64,000 bases of DNA from assembly GCA_958450365.1 (NCBI GenBank), contig CAUEEP010000927.1:1-64000 (forward strand), given 5' to 3'. Position 1 is the first letter of the stretch. The number at the start of each line of letters is the position of its first letter. Both the position numbers and the translations under genes were made by a program. Below the pieces are notes generated by a model. It had not been told where the DNA came from. It saw only the letters and a list, made by a program, of their open reading frames with translations, and did no database searches. Of this stretch, positions 32,670 to 45,204 are shown piece by piece. Origin of the DNA: Mesorhabditis belari (lineage: Eukaryota > Nematoda > Chromadorea > Rhabditida > Rhabditidae).

Positions 32670-34125
32670 TATGACTTTCAAAGTTAGAGCTTGCTGTGAT
32701 ATGGATGGGCTATCAAAACCAGAACCAACTCGGTTTCAAAAAACTGATTCGTGCCTATGGCAGAGTGGTTAAAAATAATAATCTCGTACTCCTAAAAACC
32801 AGAAAATCGTTACAAAATCTAGCGAATTTTGAATAAATGCTTTAGAAAATGGATCAAAACCAAGAATTTCGATAGCAAAAAGATTCTTTTTTAATCGAGA
32901 GGCGCTCGGGTCGCGTATCGCGATGACATTCGATAACGCCACTGGCAATCAAAGGCATGAAAAGAGAAAAATGAGAGAACATTGACATATAGAAAAACAG
33001 ACGGAACATAGACATATCGACAGACAAATGCTTGTTTTGTCTACCCGTTCTTTCCCCTCTCGATTCATTTCTTCTCCTTCTATCCTTTCATTTGCCATTT
33101 CTCCTGTCGGTAGTCTTTTCATATCTCGTTGTTTTTTGTTATGTCGAGAGTGACTGATCGTGTAAAATTGACTCTTCTTCTTTTTTCCGCGTCAATCGAC
33201 CCCTCCACACCTTCACTTTCCCATTCCATTCTCTTCTCCAATCATAACTGACTGTGCTGAGCACTGTCTGGGCCAATACAGGAGAGTTTTAACTGAACGA
33301 ACAATCACGAGCTGTCAAAAATTTGCATTTCGATGAAAAGTTGCGAAGAGAAATATTTCATGAAAAGCTCACTGTGATGTGTTCATTGAGAGTTGACCTT
33401 GTTAATCCAGTATAAAATCTGAGATTAGGGGAGGTTGGAGATTTTTCATGTTGCATTTTGAAATAATCACTTTCGAAAAACGAAACTAATCGAAACGCGA
33501 AAATTTGATTTTGCAAAAAACATGTAGTCTGCAAAGATAAAAAAAACAAAAGTTAGAAACTGGGGCTCAGAACAAAACAGATGAAAGAGCTTCATGAATG
33601 TATTTGAATTGTGTTTGTATTTGAACTATTTGAAAACACTTTTGAAAAATTTTACAAAATAAAGCAATGATTATGTACATGCGGCAAAACGTGGTTTGAA
33701 ACAAAATGTGATGGTCTTGGCCAAAAATCCTTTGGGAGCTTTTCGAGAGTGGGCAGACAAATAAAGGCAAAAGAACAGGCACCCATGAACACTCAAATTT
33801 ATAGTCTATTATAACTGTTCTGTCTATTCTTTTGCTTTGTTCTATTTCTCTACATTGAAAGAACACTACATCCATGTCACCAAATGCAAACAGTTCATCA
33901 AAAGTTCAGGCAAACAGTTCATGTCAGACAAGAGTCGAGCCCCCGAGTCCAGTGCAATGAAATAAGAGTGTTTCCTTTGGGTAAAAATTTTCGAGAAAGT
34001 AGGTCTGCAACAAACTTTAGAGTTAGCAGCAAAAGTGGATCAGCTGGTCGTAAAAAGTGGGAATTCGAGAGAAGAAAATGGAGGAAAGGAAAAGAGACGA
34101 GGAAAACGGGATGCGCAGTCATTCC

Positions 34126-34265
34126 TCGGGAGTCACGTGAGATTCGGAGGGATACTAGAAGAATAAAAAAGAGAGAGAAGAGAATCAAAGAGTGGATAGA
34201 GGTGATGAATAAGAAGAAGAAAATACAGCACGAGGAACATCTTCTCCTTCCATAAACACGTGACT
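34126..34265. promoter_or_regulatory. Paired E-boxes of the TFEB/HLH-30 type
   Basis: GTCACGTGAG near 34130 contains the palindrome TCACGTGA, and ACACGTGACTC near 34257 contains CACGTGAC. Both match the CLEAR/HLH-30 E-box consensus. They lie more than 3 kb upstream of the FNIP start, so a role in FNIP control is speculative. Confidence 0.4.
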
Positions 34266-35149
34266 CTCGAAACGTGAAAGATTTAAAAATTAAATGAATC
34301 GGTGCATGCATGCTATCTGTCAAAAACCATTGAACTAAAAGTAAAAACTTTGTGGCCAAAAGTTACAGGTTTCTTTGCTTTTATCAGCCTTAGGCAGGTT
34401 GAAACTTGCTACTAATCATTATTATTCTACTGCTAACCAATTAGCTTAAAGTTAAAATTTTATTGATAATAAAAAGCAAAAACAATAGTTAATATGCATA
34501 ATTGCAGCGAAAGCGAAAATGAAGAAACCTTTTGTAAACAAGAAAAGGTTCTGATTGTGAGAATTAAACACTTTGTTACATAAGAGAGTTCTAGTGGACA
34601 AATTTACAAAGTCAGTTTAACTATTTTCAACAAAATAGTAGTAGCATTCGTTTTATCGGTTCTCTTTTCCGGGAACAGCACTCACAAAAAAAGCCGAGTG
34701 TGTGAATGTGTCAGTTGGTCAGATTGGCAAGAAAACTCCAAGCAAAAGAATGCAATCGATGACATAAAAAATAGCACAGACATTTCAGCCACAGAAAGTC
34801 ATGGACAGACAATAGAAAATGCATTTCAACAATCTGTCGATTATGTATTGAACAGTTTACGCGCAACAAGAGCATTTACTCAAAAATTTGCTCATAGTGA
34901 GACATTTCTTGACAAAGAATGCAACAGAATAATTGTAAATGAATCGCCAATTAGAGCAATCAATGCAGTTTAGCGGGACAGTGCGCGCCCAACTCGCACA
35001 GAGAAAAGAAAAGATTGAAGAGAAATCGGAGGAGCGGAGAAGGAAAGGGAGGGATAGGCTGGTGGCAAGAAGGGGTGAAGGGAACGGCCTGTCTACCCCA
35101 TCCCCCTCCGCCCCTTTCCATCTCTCTTCTCTTCTTTCATTGCTGGCTC

Positions 35150-35280
35150 ATAGCCAATCTCTCCTCATTGGTTGGCACGCTCTCAGCCAATCACCGTTCT
35201 TCCCAAAATCTTCATCCAAAATTCTCTCTGGCAAAACGCCAATTTTGATGACGTCACCACGGCTGACACCACGTGGGACG
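35150..35280. promoter_or_regulatory. Compact promoter-like cluster: three CCAAT boxes, a CRE and an E-box
   Basis: AGCCAATC occurs near 35153 and 35190, and an inverted ATTGG near 35168. The full CRE TGACGTCA is at 35249-35256 and CACGTG at 35270-35275. Such a dense set (NF-Y, CREB/ATF, bHLH sites) is typical of a promoter, yet no start codon or exon chain of a recognised gene lies next to it. Confidence 0.5.
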
Positions 35281-35490
35281 AACTTTGCTATGTATGCTTT
35301 GAAATAGTTTATAATTAGATTCGGGAAACTGTCGCTGTTTAATCAGATAAAAATAAAATAGCTTTTGTAGTGCGTATTCTTGATATGACTAACCATTTAT
35401 GAGAAAGAGTACATAAATAACAGCAAATAACACCTTAAAAATAGGGACTCGACAAAAACAAAAAGATCATTTCATTCCAATTCATTCCTT

Positions 35491-38400
35491 TTAATAGTAG
35501 GTTCGGCGCTTCTCGCCACTGAATTCAAACGTAGAGTTGTTTTTGTGATATAGAGAAAATTTGATACCTGAAGTAACTGCTTGGCCGAGATGAATAATCA
35601 AAGGCTGATTGAGAGACCGTTGCATAGCTAAATGAAAAAAAATAGTTGAAAAAATAGATTGACTTTTCAAGAAGTTTCTATAAATTCCTATAAAATTATA
35701 TTATCTACCTTGAACCAGAGTCGTGTCCTTGATGCCCAAAACTTGATCGACCACTCATTGGAAATGAATCCCTTGATGAATCACGATAACGATCAGAACT
35801 GAAAATTTGTGATTCGAATTGATTTTTTTGGAGAAAATTTTACCCTCTATAGTTTTCACGTCGAACAAATGTGGATGAAGAGTCATAACGGCTAAATGTA
35901 AAACTTAGTCAATGAATTCATTTCAGACAAACCTGATAGGAAGACGTCCGATTGTTCGCGATGAAGGTGCCAATCTTGGGCCACCACGGAATCCACGAGT
36001 GCCACGGAAGCCACTAAAATTTATTTTTTAGAAATTGGAGAAGAGATAACTAACGCTCTAAATCCTCGAGCCACCCCTCGGTTACGAGGCACTTCCCATC
36101 TTCCTCTCTTTTCAGTGTACTCAGTTGGCTCAACCTGAAAGGAAGTTAAAAGTGTTGCGAGAAACATTTGTTATTTGTTTAATTAGACTCTTATGCATCC
36201 ATTTGTTGCATTAGATAAATCTCACTTTTCTTTTGTACGTTGATGCTCGAATCTTCAACCGATCTTTGTCTTTTCTCTCCTCTTCGTGTTTTCTGTCCAT
36301 TTTGGCTCGGAATGCCTCCTTTTCGGCCGCTTTGTCAAACACGGACAGATAGTATTTGTTGACTTCCACTACAAAAAAGGTTGTTTTGATTTTATTATAA
36401 GTGATTTTTCCTTTATCAGTGGCTTCTAAAGCATATTCTAGACAATTAGAAATCAATTTTTGAGAAAAAAACTCACTGCTCATCAAAAACACTTGGCACT
36501 TGTGTTTGTCAATTGTCACAAAAGGAGTCTCTGAATGAGCATTTATTGCATCGGCTGGCGAGGAAAAAGTGATCAAAGCAACTGGTTGCCTGAAAAAGTA
36601 ATGAAATCAAGCAAGTAATCATCTATTAGGCTGGAAACAAAATTCTCGGAAAAATTTTGCATAGCGATTTCTCCAAAACTAAGCCATGAATTCTTCCCAG
36701 ATTTTTTGATAAACTTGACTATATTTCAAAAAGTTTTGACAAAAAAATCAGAGTGGGCTTCAGGTAAAAAATAAGAGATTTCTTCAGCTGAAATGGCTTG
36801 GTCACTTTTTGAGTGACCAGCCTTTAGACAAGTTTTTAATGAGTTAATTTCCCTAGAGCACAAGTTAAAAATTAGCATTATTTTCCCGCCAACCTAATAA
36901 TAGAACAAAATGTTCTTGAATTAGTGGATTCGTTTTTAAGAAGTTCCAGTCAAACTTCTTCCGAGAACTTTCTTTCCAACCTGATATTTATTCGGTCAAT
37001 AGAATAACTTACCCTCGTCCATCCACTTTATGCTCAACTGATGAAATATTATGACCAGGAAACCATTCAATCCCTTTCTCAATCGTCGGGATGCATTCAG
37101 CAGGCAAAACCTGAATTGGACTATACTTTCAAAGCTTAGTCAACCTTTAATCTTTAATCTTTAATCTATTAATCTTTTAGTTACATAAATATATGTACAA
37201 TTTATTTACACAAACGTTATCGCTTTACAACACTTATCCATCGAGAAAAAATATAATTGTCAAAACACCCCTGAAAATCGTGGTCTTAAAAGTCTTTTCA
37301 CATTTGCAAAAATGTTTGAATTTTTTGCAAGAATTTCTGATGAATTAATTACATCGATGCCATCGATGCCTTAAAGAAGTACTTTTGTCAAAAGGAGGAT
37401 CGAGAAAATATTGATTATAGCTTAATTTCTTCTTGTGTTAAAAGACTTTTGCACCACAATTTTCAGGGGTATTTTGACAATTATATTTTTTTCTCGATGA
37501 ATAAGTTTTGTATAGCGATAACGTTTGTGTAAATCAATTGGACATATATTTATGTAACTAAAACAATTAATAGTTTAAAGATAGCCATGAACTTTATCAA
37601 AGAAAATTGATGAAACTTTTTAGGAAATTGAATGAGAAAAGACTTTTGCACATGACTGTACAAGTTCTTACCTTGACCACCAATTGTTTCATCATTTCTG
37701 TCTGTTCAATCACTCTTCCCAATTTTTTCTCAAAATCATCCTTTGCCTTCACCGTAACTTCATCTGTAAAAATATAAAAATGTTTTCAAATTTATTAGCT
37801 TAAACAAACGTTGTGGTAAATAGATCTTGATTCGGCGCTGGTTTGGGCTTCTGATGTAGATAAGACTTCTTATTGCAGTTGGCATCAAGTAGACATCACG
37901 AGCAAAAGTCAACGTGATTTTTCTGTAAAAGTTGCAATTATTCTTTGCTGTACCTTATTAATCTTTTGGCTTTTGTCGAACAAATATAAATGCTTACCCT
38001 TTCTGTGCTTTTGATCCATCAAATGAATATCTTTGCGGGAATTCGATTTCAGTTGATTCGGCCTAAATTTACCGATATTTGATTCAAAACTTTAAAATGG
38101 TTTATTTATGTGATTTATTGCACTTAAACTAGGTAAATATGTTGCATGCTTGTGATTGTTGATAAAGTAAAAAGAACCCACTTTTACAGTCGCTCTATAG
38201 AGGAAAGGATCGCGGAGATCCGAAAAATGAATATTGTCGAGAATGATCTTTCGATGATCGATTTTTGTCGTACAAACTAAAAGGAAGTATTTGGTTTGCA
38301 CAGCAAAATTCTATGTACTGAGGTTAATAGAATTTTTTCTAAACAAAATTTGTTTACTGTTATGGTACCGAAAAAAGATGGGGCATTTACTGGTCAAATT

Positions 38401-40246
38401 CGTCATCGATAACTGACTTTTCCATTGAAATTCGGGTGCTCCATCCCAATCTGTTACATATGGGATATCGTCATCATTGTCTTCTTGATATCGTTTAATG
38501 TATTCTTCTTTTTCTTTTCTTTCACGTTCTTTTGCATCTTCGATTTCTTCCTTCGTTTTCTCTAAAAAAATTATTTGTTGAAAAGTTCTAAGTGCGCATA
38601 AAAGCAGTCTTATTGGACGGGGTAAAGTGTCATTTGTAGCACACTCTCTTCATCTTCAAACTTTCATACTAAACTTTAAAAAATGTTGACGCAAAAGAAA
38701 TTCAAGAAAAATCCGGTGACATATTGCTGCTCTTCGTTTTTTGCTTTTGGCCATAACTTTATTTCGGCCTTTATTTTGGCGTGTTCATCAAAAACCTTTC
38801 ATTTTGTTTCATTAGCGTGCCTTTCCTTGTTCGCTCGCTTCAAAAGCTTTACAGCCCCAGCTTTCTTTTGAACGGGTTCTCATTTTTGTTGTTTTCATTT
38901 CTCTCTCGACAATTTTCCATTGCACTTTTTCTATATATTCATTCTTTTTATTTCATTCATTTCTACCTCTCTTCTTTTGGCTGTCTTTCGATGATCCTTT
39001 GTTTGTTTCTTCATGTTCTTCTTCTTCTTCTCCTTCACCGACTTCAGATACAGCCAATTCTCCTGCCTGATCAAACCATTCAGAAGGAATTTCATCAATT
39101 GTTGAAACAGAGAGTGACGGTTTTTCTTCGGCCACTTTTTTCTGTGCGATCATTCGATGTTTGTGAACTTTGCTCTTAAATGAGACAAGAGCAGCAAGAG
39201 CGTTACCCTGAAAGAAACATTAGAAAATACAAGCCCCGTCTCGTTAAACTTCATCCAATCAATATAATATGTTTTTCAACTTTCTAGTCGTTGATTTACT
39301 AATGTAGATATCTTGGTCTAAAGGGACTCACAATCTTTCCATTTTAAAAACTGTCCATTTATTTTCAAACTACTAACTTCTTTCTGATGATGTATTTTCT
39401 ATATTGTTGTATTTTTTGTTCTTTAAACTTGAAACGTTATCGTTCCAATAACTCTTATGCATACTTGTTGTTAGTGCTGAATGTCTATAAAAGCTATGTT
39501 AGGCACAGATGTTTAAATGGGTACCTGATCGGGAGCAGCAGCTTGTAATCGAGGAACGCGAATCACTTGGTCGATTGAATCTCTCGAGACCTGTAATAAA
39601 AATAACGTTGCATTCAAATCCTAAAGAATTACCTTGAAATCCGTGCAGAGCATCTCCAAAATGGCTTCACAGAATACCTCATAGGGATCTTCGAGAAATT
39701 CAGAGGGTAGCTTTGAGACGAGAATTGTCCTGAAGTTAAAAAATGATGAAAAAGATTATATAAGGTAATAAAAAATGGCTTAAAGATAAATAGGTAGTAT
39801 GATTTAGAGACTTTTCCCTCTATAATACATTAACTTTTGTTTTTCGATAAGTCATTTTTGCAGTGTAAATGAAATGAAATCTTTTGAACTCACCGGGCCA
39901 ATTCTAATTTTTTTGGATCTCCCCCAATCGATGAATAGTATTCTTCCAGAGTCATTGTTCCATTTTCGGCTTCTTCTTCGTAATCTCCATCTTCGTTATC
40001 CTATAATTGTATTATTGAATTCAGATTACAAACTAAACCAAATAGCTTAAAATTGAATAGCATAGCTGAGGAAAAAATCTAATGAAATTATTGTTCATAT
40101 TTGTTCAAAAAATAACTTCACATTGATTTTTTGGTTTTGACAGCAACATAAGTAATTATTCTCATAAAAACACTTTTCATTAAACTCACAATTTCATCCC
40201 TGATATCCTCTTCAGGAGCAATCTCGTTTGTCTCACTTTGGGGCAT
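35491..40246 (-). CDS. RNA-binding protein with RRM-like region and Arg/Gly-rich tail
   Basis: ATG at 40246 follows a CATTTAG acceptor by 11 nt. The product begins acidic (MPQSETNEIAPEEDIRDEI, then MTLEEYYSSIGGDPKKL), followed by an RRM-like segment with the RNP2-type strand ARTILVSKLP and QGNALAALVSFKSK. A long Glu/Lys-rich central part (DAKERERKEKEEYIKRYQE) follows. A second domain has FARDVYLMPTAIRSLIYIRS, MMKQLVVKVLPAE, and GQPVALITFSSPADAINAHS with VDKHKCQVFLMS-like sequence, again RRM-like. After a basic helix (AEKEAFRAKMDRKHEEERKD) comes an RGG/FRG tail (GFRGTRGFRGGPR) and a Ser/Tyr-rich end (SSYFSGEKRRTYY). The architecture suggests a nuclear RNA-binding protein. The named family is not recognised. 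Its introns host MITE B copy 2 and a 408-bp palindrome. It diverges from SLC38A9. Confidence 0.68.
36629..36981. mobile_element. MITE family B, copy 2 (intronic, inverted)
   Basis: TA precedes GGCTGGAAACAAAATTCTCG, and the right end reads CGAGAACTTTCTTTCCAACC. Both ends match copy 1 in reverse orientation, while the centre is deleted relative to it. It lies in an intron of the RRM protein gene. Confidence 0.83.
37166..37573. repeat. 408-bp foldback element in an intron of the RRM gene
   Basis: The left arm (TTAGTTACATAAATATATGT, then AACGTTATCG, TCTCGATGG-type, TTTTGACAATTATA-type blocks) is repeated as reverse complement on the right, ending ATATATTTATGTAACTAAAA. The arms are about 150 bp. 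Non-coding. Confidence 0.78.
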
Positions 40247-41186
40247 CGTTGAGTTGACTAAATGAGAGAACTGATTATAGTTAAAGAAGAAAAAGAGAAC
40301 AAGAAAAAGAGAACAAGAGAACAGTGAAATAAAGTAAATCAAAATGATATGAGAACTGAATTTGCATTGTAAAAGCTTTCCTTTAGATACTTTCCTCTGA
40401 CAGATGATTTCAGATGTAATTTCCCCGTGGTTAATTTAATGTAAAAGAAACTACGGTATTTTAGACAGCTACCATCTGCTACAAGCTGAATAATTGCCAA
40501 AAGCATGTATTGTACACTTACGTTCAAATATTTCCAATTAAAAGCGCTCAAAAATTGTATACAGATGTTTACTTTCAAATTGATGGATAAAAACCGCCAC
40601 AAAAAAATGAAAAAGTCTATCACAAGCGTAAGATACCAAAATTTGGTAATAAATTTGCCTTTGGAAGAAAACGCGACGCTCAAGAAGGGACACAAAATAA
40701 ATAAACCGTCACTTTTGCGGCAAAAACACACATACTTTTGCTCTCCAAAAATACCATAGCAAAATAGCCTTTTGTTTAAAAGTCATTACATTTTTCTTTT
40801 TAAATTTTATTAAACTTTTAATCAACAATTCTTTGAAAAAAGAATAATAATAAACAAAAATGTTCTCTATGCGTTAAAATTTAGGCGTTTGCTTTTTTGT
40901 TTCAAACCAAAGTTTTTTTCAAAAAGAAATAGTTTAAATTTAAAATTGATAGTAAACAAAGCTTTAAAATGTTAAAAAAAAATTAAAACGCAGAGAAGAA
41001 AAAAATGAAAAATTGAACCAGACATCTTTGTCTTTTTCTTATCAAAGAGAGTTTCAAAGAGGCATGCAATTCTTTTCCCTAAAACCCCAGACTTTCAATG
41101 GATTGTTTTCTAATTTTTTGGTTCAATTATTTGGATTACATGTGATTTTAATCTTTGATGCAATCAATATTTTCTCCCCAGTAGAA
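40247..41186. other. Divergent intergenic region between the RRM gene and SLC38A9
   Basis: Probable shared 5' regulatory region. It is AT-rich with A-runs (40800-41000). No gene or strong motif cluster was recognised. Confidence 0.45.
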
Positions 41187-44100
41187 ATGGCCCCAATAAA
41201 ACAATCCCCATCTTCATATGGAAGGGTTGGTATTTGAGAAAATAATTTGAATAGTATCACAAATCAAATATAAAGAAGAATAAATTATCGTTAGTAGGCA
41301 AAACCTGCTTACGCATTTGAGAGAACAAGATGATCCCACTAGACAGATAGGCCATTATCAGTCAAAAACGAAAATTCTCGAATCGCCCCCTCAAGCAAAA
41401 GATAGCATTCATTGGAATTGCTTTTCTCCGAATTCTCCGAAAAGCAATCCCTCTAATATCTCCTTTTTCTTTTAAATTATAATAACTCCTAACTTCTTTA
41501 TTTTCACAAACTTTCTATTTTAGAATCCGCTTTTGAAGAAAAAACGTTTTCGCCTTGACGGTCGGAAGAAAATGTCATCGTATGGGGCGATTGGTGCTGA
41601 AAATGATGAGTAAGTCTTACTGACAGAAACGCCGTTTGCGAAACAAAGCATTTTGATAAAAGATAAATCTATGCTACCGAAAATGGGTAAATTTTAGCAT
41701 AGACACATTGTTATCGGGTGATCGTCCGGGAATTCGACGTGTTGCATCTTCGTCCCGAATACTAACCACAAGTGCAAGTAAGTTAGGCAGTGAAAAAAAT
41801 TGATTCTGTAATTTCTAGGTGAACCTGCTCGTACTCGAGCGGACAGTCGAGGCGAGAGAAGACCATATCTTTACACGGGTGAGTTAAAATCGAGTGAATA
41901 ATACCCTCTCGGTTTTAGGTGGATTGGGGTTATCTCGAGATGGAAGTACTCAATCATTGACAACGGAAGATGAACATCGAGATCATGCTATGGCTATTAG
42001 ATATCGTTTATTCAATAGACTTGACCCTGGTGGTCATACATTGGTTAAACACTTCATAACAAATATGATTAATCAAATTTTATAGAGAATGCCTGACCAT
42101 GTTGTGCCTCCAGATCTCTTCTCTGTTCTTCCTTTTGATGATTTCAAAGATAATTCTGGAAAACAGAACAGTCTAGTCACAATGTATGTGCCATTAACCA
42201 TTATTTTTAAAAAACATTTTTAGTTTTTCTATTTGGAACACAATGATGGGAACATCTTTGCTAGCCATGCCATGGGCAATGCAACAAGTCTGTCAAAAGT
42301 TTTCTATTAGGCTGTCCAGAAAGTCTTTTCGTTCCTTTTCGTACTTCCGTTGCAAAATCACAAATTCACCAATTAACCTATGATTTGCTCTCACTAAAAA
42401 GTGTCTATTTTTCAATTTTCCATCTTTTTAAGTCAATTTGAGTTCACTTTCAAGCAAATTCGAGAATGAAAACGTGTTTTTCGTAAAGATCTATAAAAAC
42501 ATCTACGAAGAAATTGGCTGAACGAATTTCTCTGAAAATTTGGTTATAGGCCTAACTTTTTGTGCTCTATCTTTTATCTATAGACACCAAGATAGGTTTC
42601 CGTAGCTAAAGTGTCTAAACCGTAACATCGAGCCGTCGCCCTTTTTGACTACCCGACTTCAGACTCCAAAAAAAATCCAGACATAAGACATTTTAAATCT
42701 GTTTTAATGTTATTTTGCAAGAAAATAATTGACCTTTCTAATGAAACAATTGGTGCATTTGTTGGTTTTAAACTGAAGTACGAGAAACTTTCTGGACAAC
42801 CTAATACCTAATACGTATCGGACAACCTATGAGGCAAATACGCTAATTTAGGCCGGTCTTGCTTTGGGAATCTTTTTGATGATTTCAATAGCTGGCTTAT
42901 CACTGTATACAGCATATCGAGTTGTCCAAAGTCCGAAACATTTACGTATGTACAGACAATTGATTTCACATAACATTCAGTTTTCAGCGTTAGGGGTTGA
43001 CTCTACAATGGCCGAATTCAGTGATGTTTGCAAATATCTTTTTGGAAAACCCGGTGAAATCATCTCGGTGGTATGAAAGTTTTCAAATTAAAGCGATCAA
43101 ATACCATTTTCCAGTCATTTTCAATCGCTGTTCTACTTGGTGGTGTCATGGTTTATTGGGTACTTATGAGTAATTTCCTCTATTATACAGGAAATGTTGT
43201 ATATGGTAATAAGAATTCGTCAAATCACTTCAGTAATGACGCACTTTCAGAAGCTCTACAGCCAAACAGCACTACAATTCCAATCATGGAAAATAAGACC
43301 TTCACTTGTGACGGTAACTCAACAACATTGACTCATCAACAATATTAAAAAATATTTACAGTATATTGCCCTGAGAATTTTAACGAGAAATTATGGCCAG
43401 AAGAGTACAATTCATTACTGGAAGAAACAAGCGGAGCTTGGAGTTTTGATAAATTTTGGAAGTTACAGGTTTGATAAAAAATTGCCAAATTTTTATTCAA
43501 ATGTTAATTTTCTAGGGAACTGTGCCGATCTATCTCGCCTTTCTCACCTTTCCATTGATGAACTTCAAGTCACCCACGTTTTTCACAAAGTTCAACGTTT
43601 TGGGTATTATTGGTTAAATGTTATTCACCACTTATCCAATTCAGGAACCATTTCTGTGCTTTACCTGCTTATTTTCACGGCATCAAAGCTATTTGAATGT
43701 GGCATCAACATGGATTTTAAGAATCCTACATCTGAGCATTATGTCAAGTGTTGGTTTTTTTAGTAAAGTAACAACGAAAGTCGTTTTCCAGTATTCAGTT
43801 GGAAATTTCCGGCTCTGACGGGAACTCTCACTCTTTCTTATTTCATTCACAATGCTGTGCTAACAATCCTGAGAAATCAAAAGAATCCGGAAAATAATGT
43901 TGGTTTCCATGAAAAGATGTTAAACAATCAACTTAGGCAAGAGATTTATCGATCGGATATTTATTGGCTTGTTTCTGTTATGTCTTCATTGGTTTTACTT
44001 TCTTTGCCGCATTCCCAGTTCAACGAAGTTGCATTTCGGACGTGAGTACAAAGAAAAAAATCTGCAAAATGTAGAAAATTAGAATTTCTTGAACAATTTC

Positions 44101-44818
44101 GGGAGTGGAGACGTACTCAGTTCAACTGCCCGCCTTTTTCTTTTATTCCAGGTTTTTGAAGAAAAGTGCTGGCCAACAAATATCTCATTCAGATGATTAC
44201 CGTTCTGCCACTTTTGATGTACTTGATTAGGTCCCAAATCTTCTATTATGTTTTTGGCAAACCGTGGCCAGGGTAAGCAAAAACAATTGAAAAGCTCAAT
44301 GTGAATCAAATTTCAGATTCACGGCTGTACTCGTGTTGAATGCGTGCGTGGTGGGAATTGCTGTATTGGTGGCTATCTTCTACCCACATGTCGGAAGTAT
44401 TTTAAGGTAATATTAACAAAACTTATAGACGAATCTAGCTTTAAGCTTTGCATCTTGTTTGAATGATGTTTCAAAATTCCATTTAAGAATGTGCACATTT
44501 CCACATAACCCATCTAATCAAACTACTTCAATGATTCAGAGGATAAAGCTAACAAATGTTTTTAGGACAATTGAATTGAGAAATTGAGTGTAGCTTGTCA
44601 ATGCATTATTCAGTTGACTTAAGCCTTACAACACAAAAAAATCTTTTAGATATGTGGGTTCTCTATCAGGATTGGTGTATGTCTTCGCTCTTCCATGTTT
44701 GGTCCATCTTTGGCGAAAACAATTCCTTGTCGGCTCTGTATCGAAACTTGAGAAAATAGCTCATATTCTTATTATTCTCATTGGTGTTGCCAATCTTTTG
44801 GCGCAATTTCTTATCTAA
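41187..44818 (+). CDS. SLC38A9: SLC38A9-like lysosomal amino-acid transporter/arginine sensor
   Basis: ATG at 41187 follows a CTCCCCAG acceptor. The cytosolic N-terminus includes [19 protein letters not shown] and the stretch [15 protein letters not shown], then [16 protein letters not shown]. The transporter core starts with [31 protein letters not shown], then [97 protein letters not shown] and a final helix ending [10 protein letters not shown]. These match SLC38A9 block by block, including the N-terminal Ragulator/Rag-contacting region. In animals this protein exports amino acids from lysosomes and signals arginine to mTORC1. The intron between exons ending MQQ and starting AGLAL hosts MITE A copy 4. 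AATAAA at 45002. It is probably the first gene of an operon with the NUDT13-like and CLPTM1L genes. Confidence 0.94.
42310..42801. mobile_element. MITE family A, copy 4 (intronic, SLC38A9)
   Basis: The best-preserved member. TA, then GGCTGTCCAGAAAGTCTTTT at the left end; GAAACTTTCTGGACAACC, then TA at the right end. Length is 492 bp and it has no coding capacity. It sits within the SLC38A9 intron that splits the first transmembrane region. Confidence 0.88.
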
Positions 44819-45204
44819 CGTCAAAGCGCCTATTCTCAAATACAGGTGTAATCTGTGCTTTTTCTTCTCTCGTTTTTGCCATATTTTGGTGCTTGTCTGT
44901 TTCTTACTTATGTCTATAGAGCTCCATCTCCATACTGTGATTCAACTATCTTTGCCTTATTCATATTTCCTTCGATTTTCGGGTAAAACTATAGTGCTTT
45001 TAATAAATAGTTATGCCTATGACTTCTTCTCAAGAACAGTCTTTTTCTTAGACAGATGTATTTTTGAAGTTGTAACGAAAAAAGTGAAGAAAGATTTAGT
45101 TTTGAAAACTAGCTTTTGTTCAAAATGAAAGTAAGGTCGTTCCTAGTTCGTACACGAAATCCTTATCCACTAGAAAAAAACACAGCTTTTATTTTCTTCC
45201 AGGT
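44819..45204 (+). other. Intercistronic region SLC38A9 to NUDT13-like gene
   Basis: Contains AATAAA at 45002-45007 and, about 195 bp later, the acceptor TTTTCTTCCAG ending at 45202, 2 nt before the next ATG. This arrangement fits polyadenylation of the upstream mRNA and trans-splicing of the downstream one. Confidence 0.55.

Larger units (their letters stand above)
32670..35490. other. Gene-poor interval with promoter-like motifs
   Basis: No supported exon chain was found. Open frames on both strands at 33.9-34.4 kb lie in purine-rich sequence and look accidental. Notable are pyrimidine-rich DNA at 33040-33250, E-boxes at about 34129 and 34257, and a compact CCAAT/CRE/E-box cluster at 35150-35276. 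Confidence 0.45.

Noticed and set aside
33884..34359. Overlapping open frames of 123 codons (+) and 146 codons (-)
   Set aside because: Composition follows purine-rich/pyrimidine-rich DNA; no splice sites, motifs or conserved-looking blocks.
34698..35307. Open frames on the + strand next to the CCAAT/CRE cluster
   Set aside because: No recognisable protein features; the second lies over promoter-like motifs. A real short gene cannot be fully excluded.
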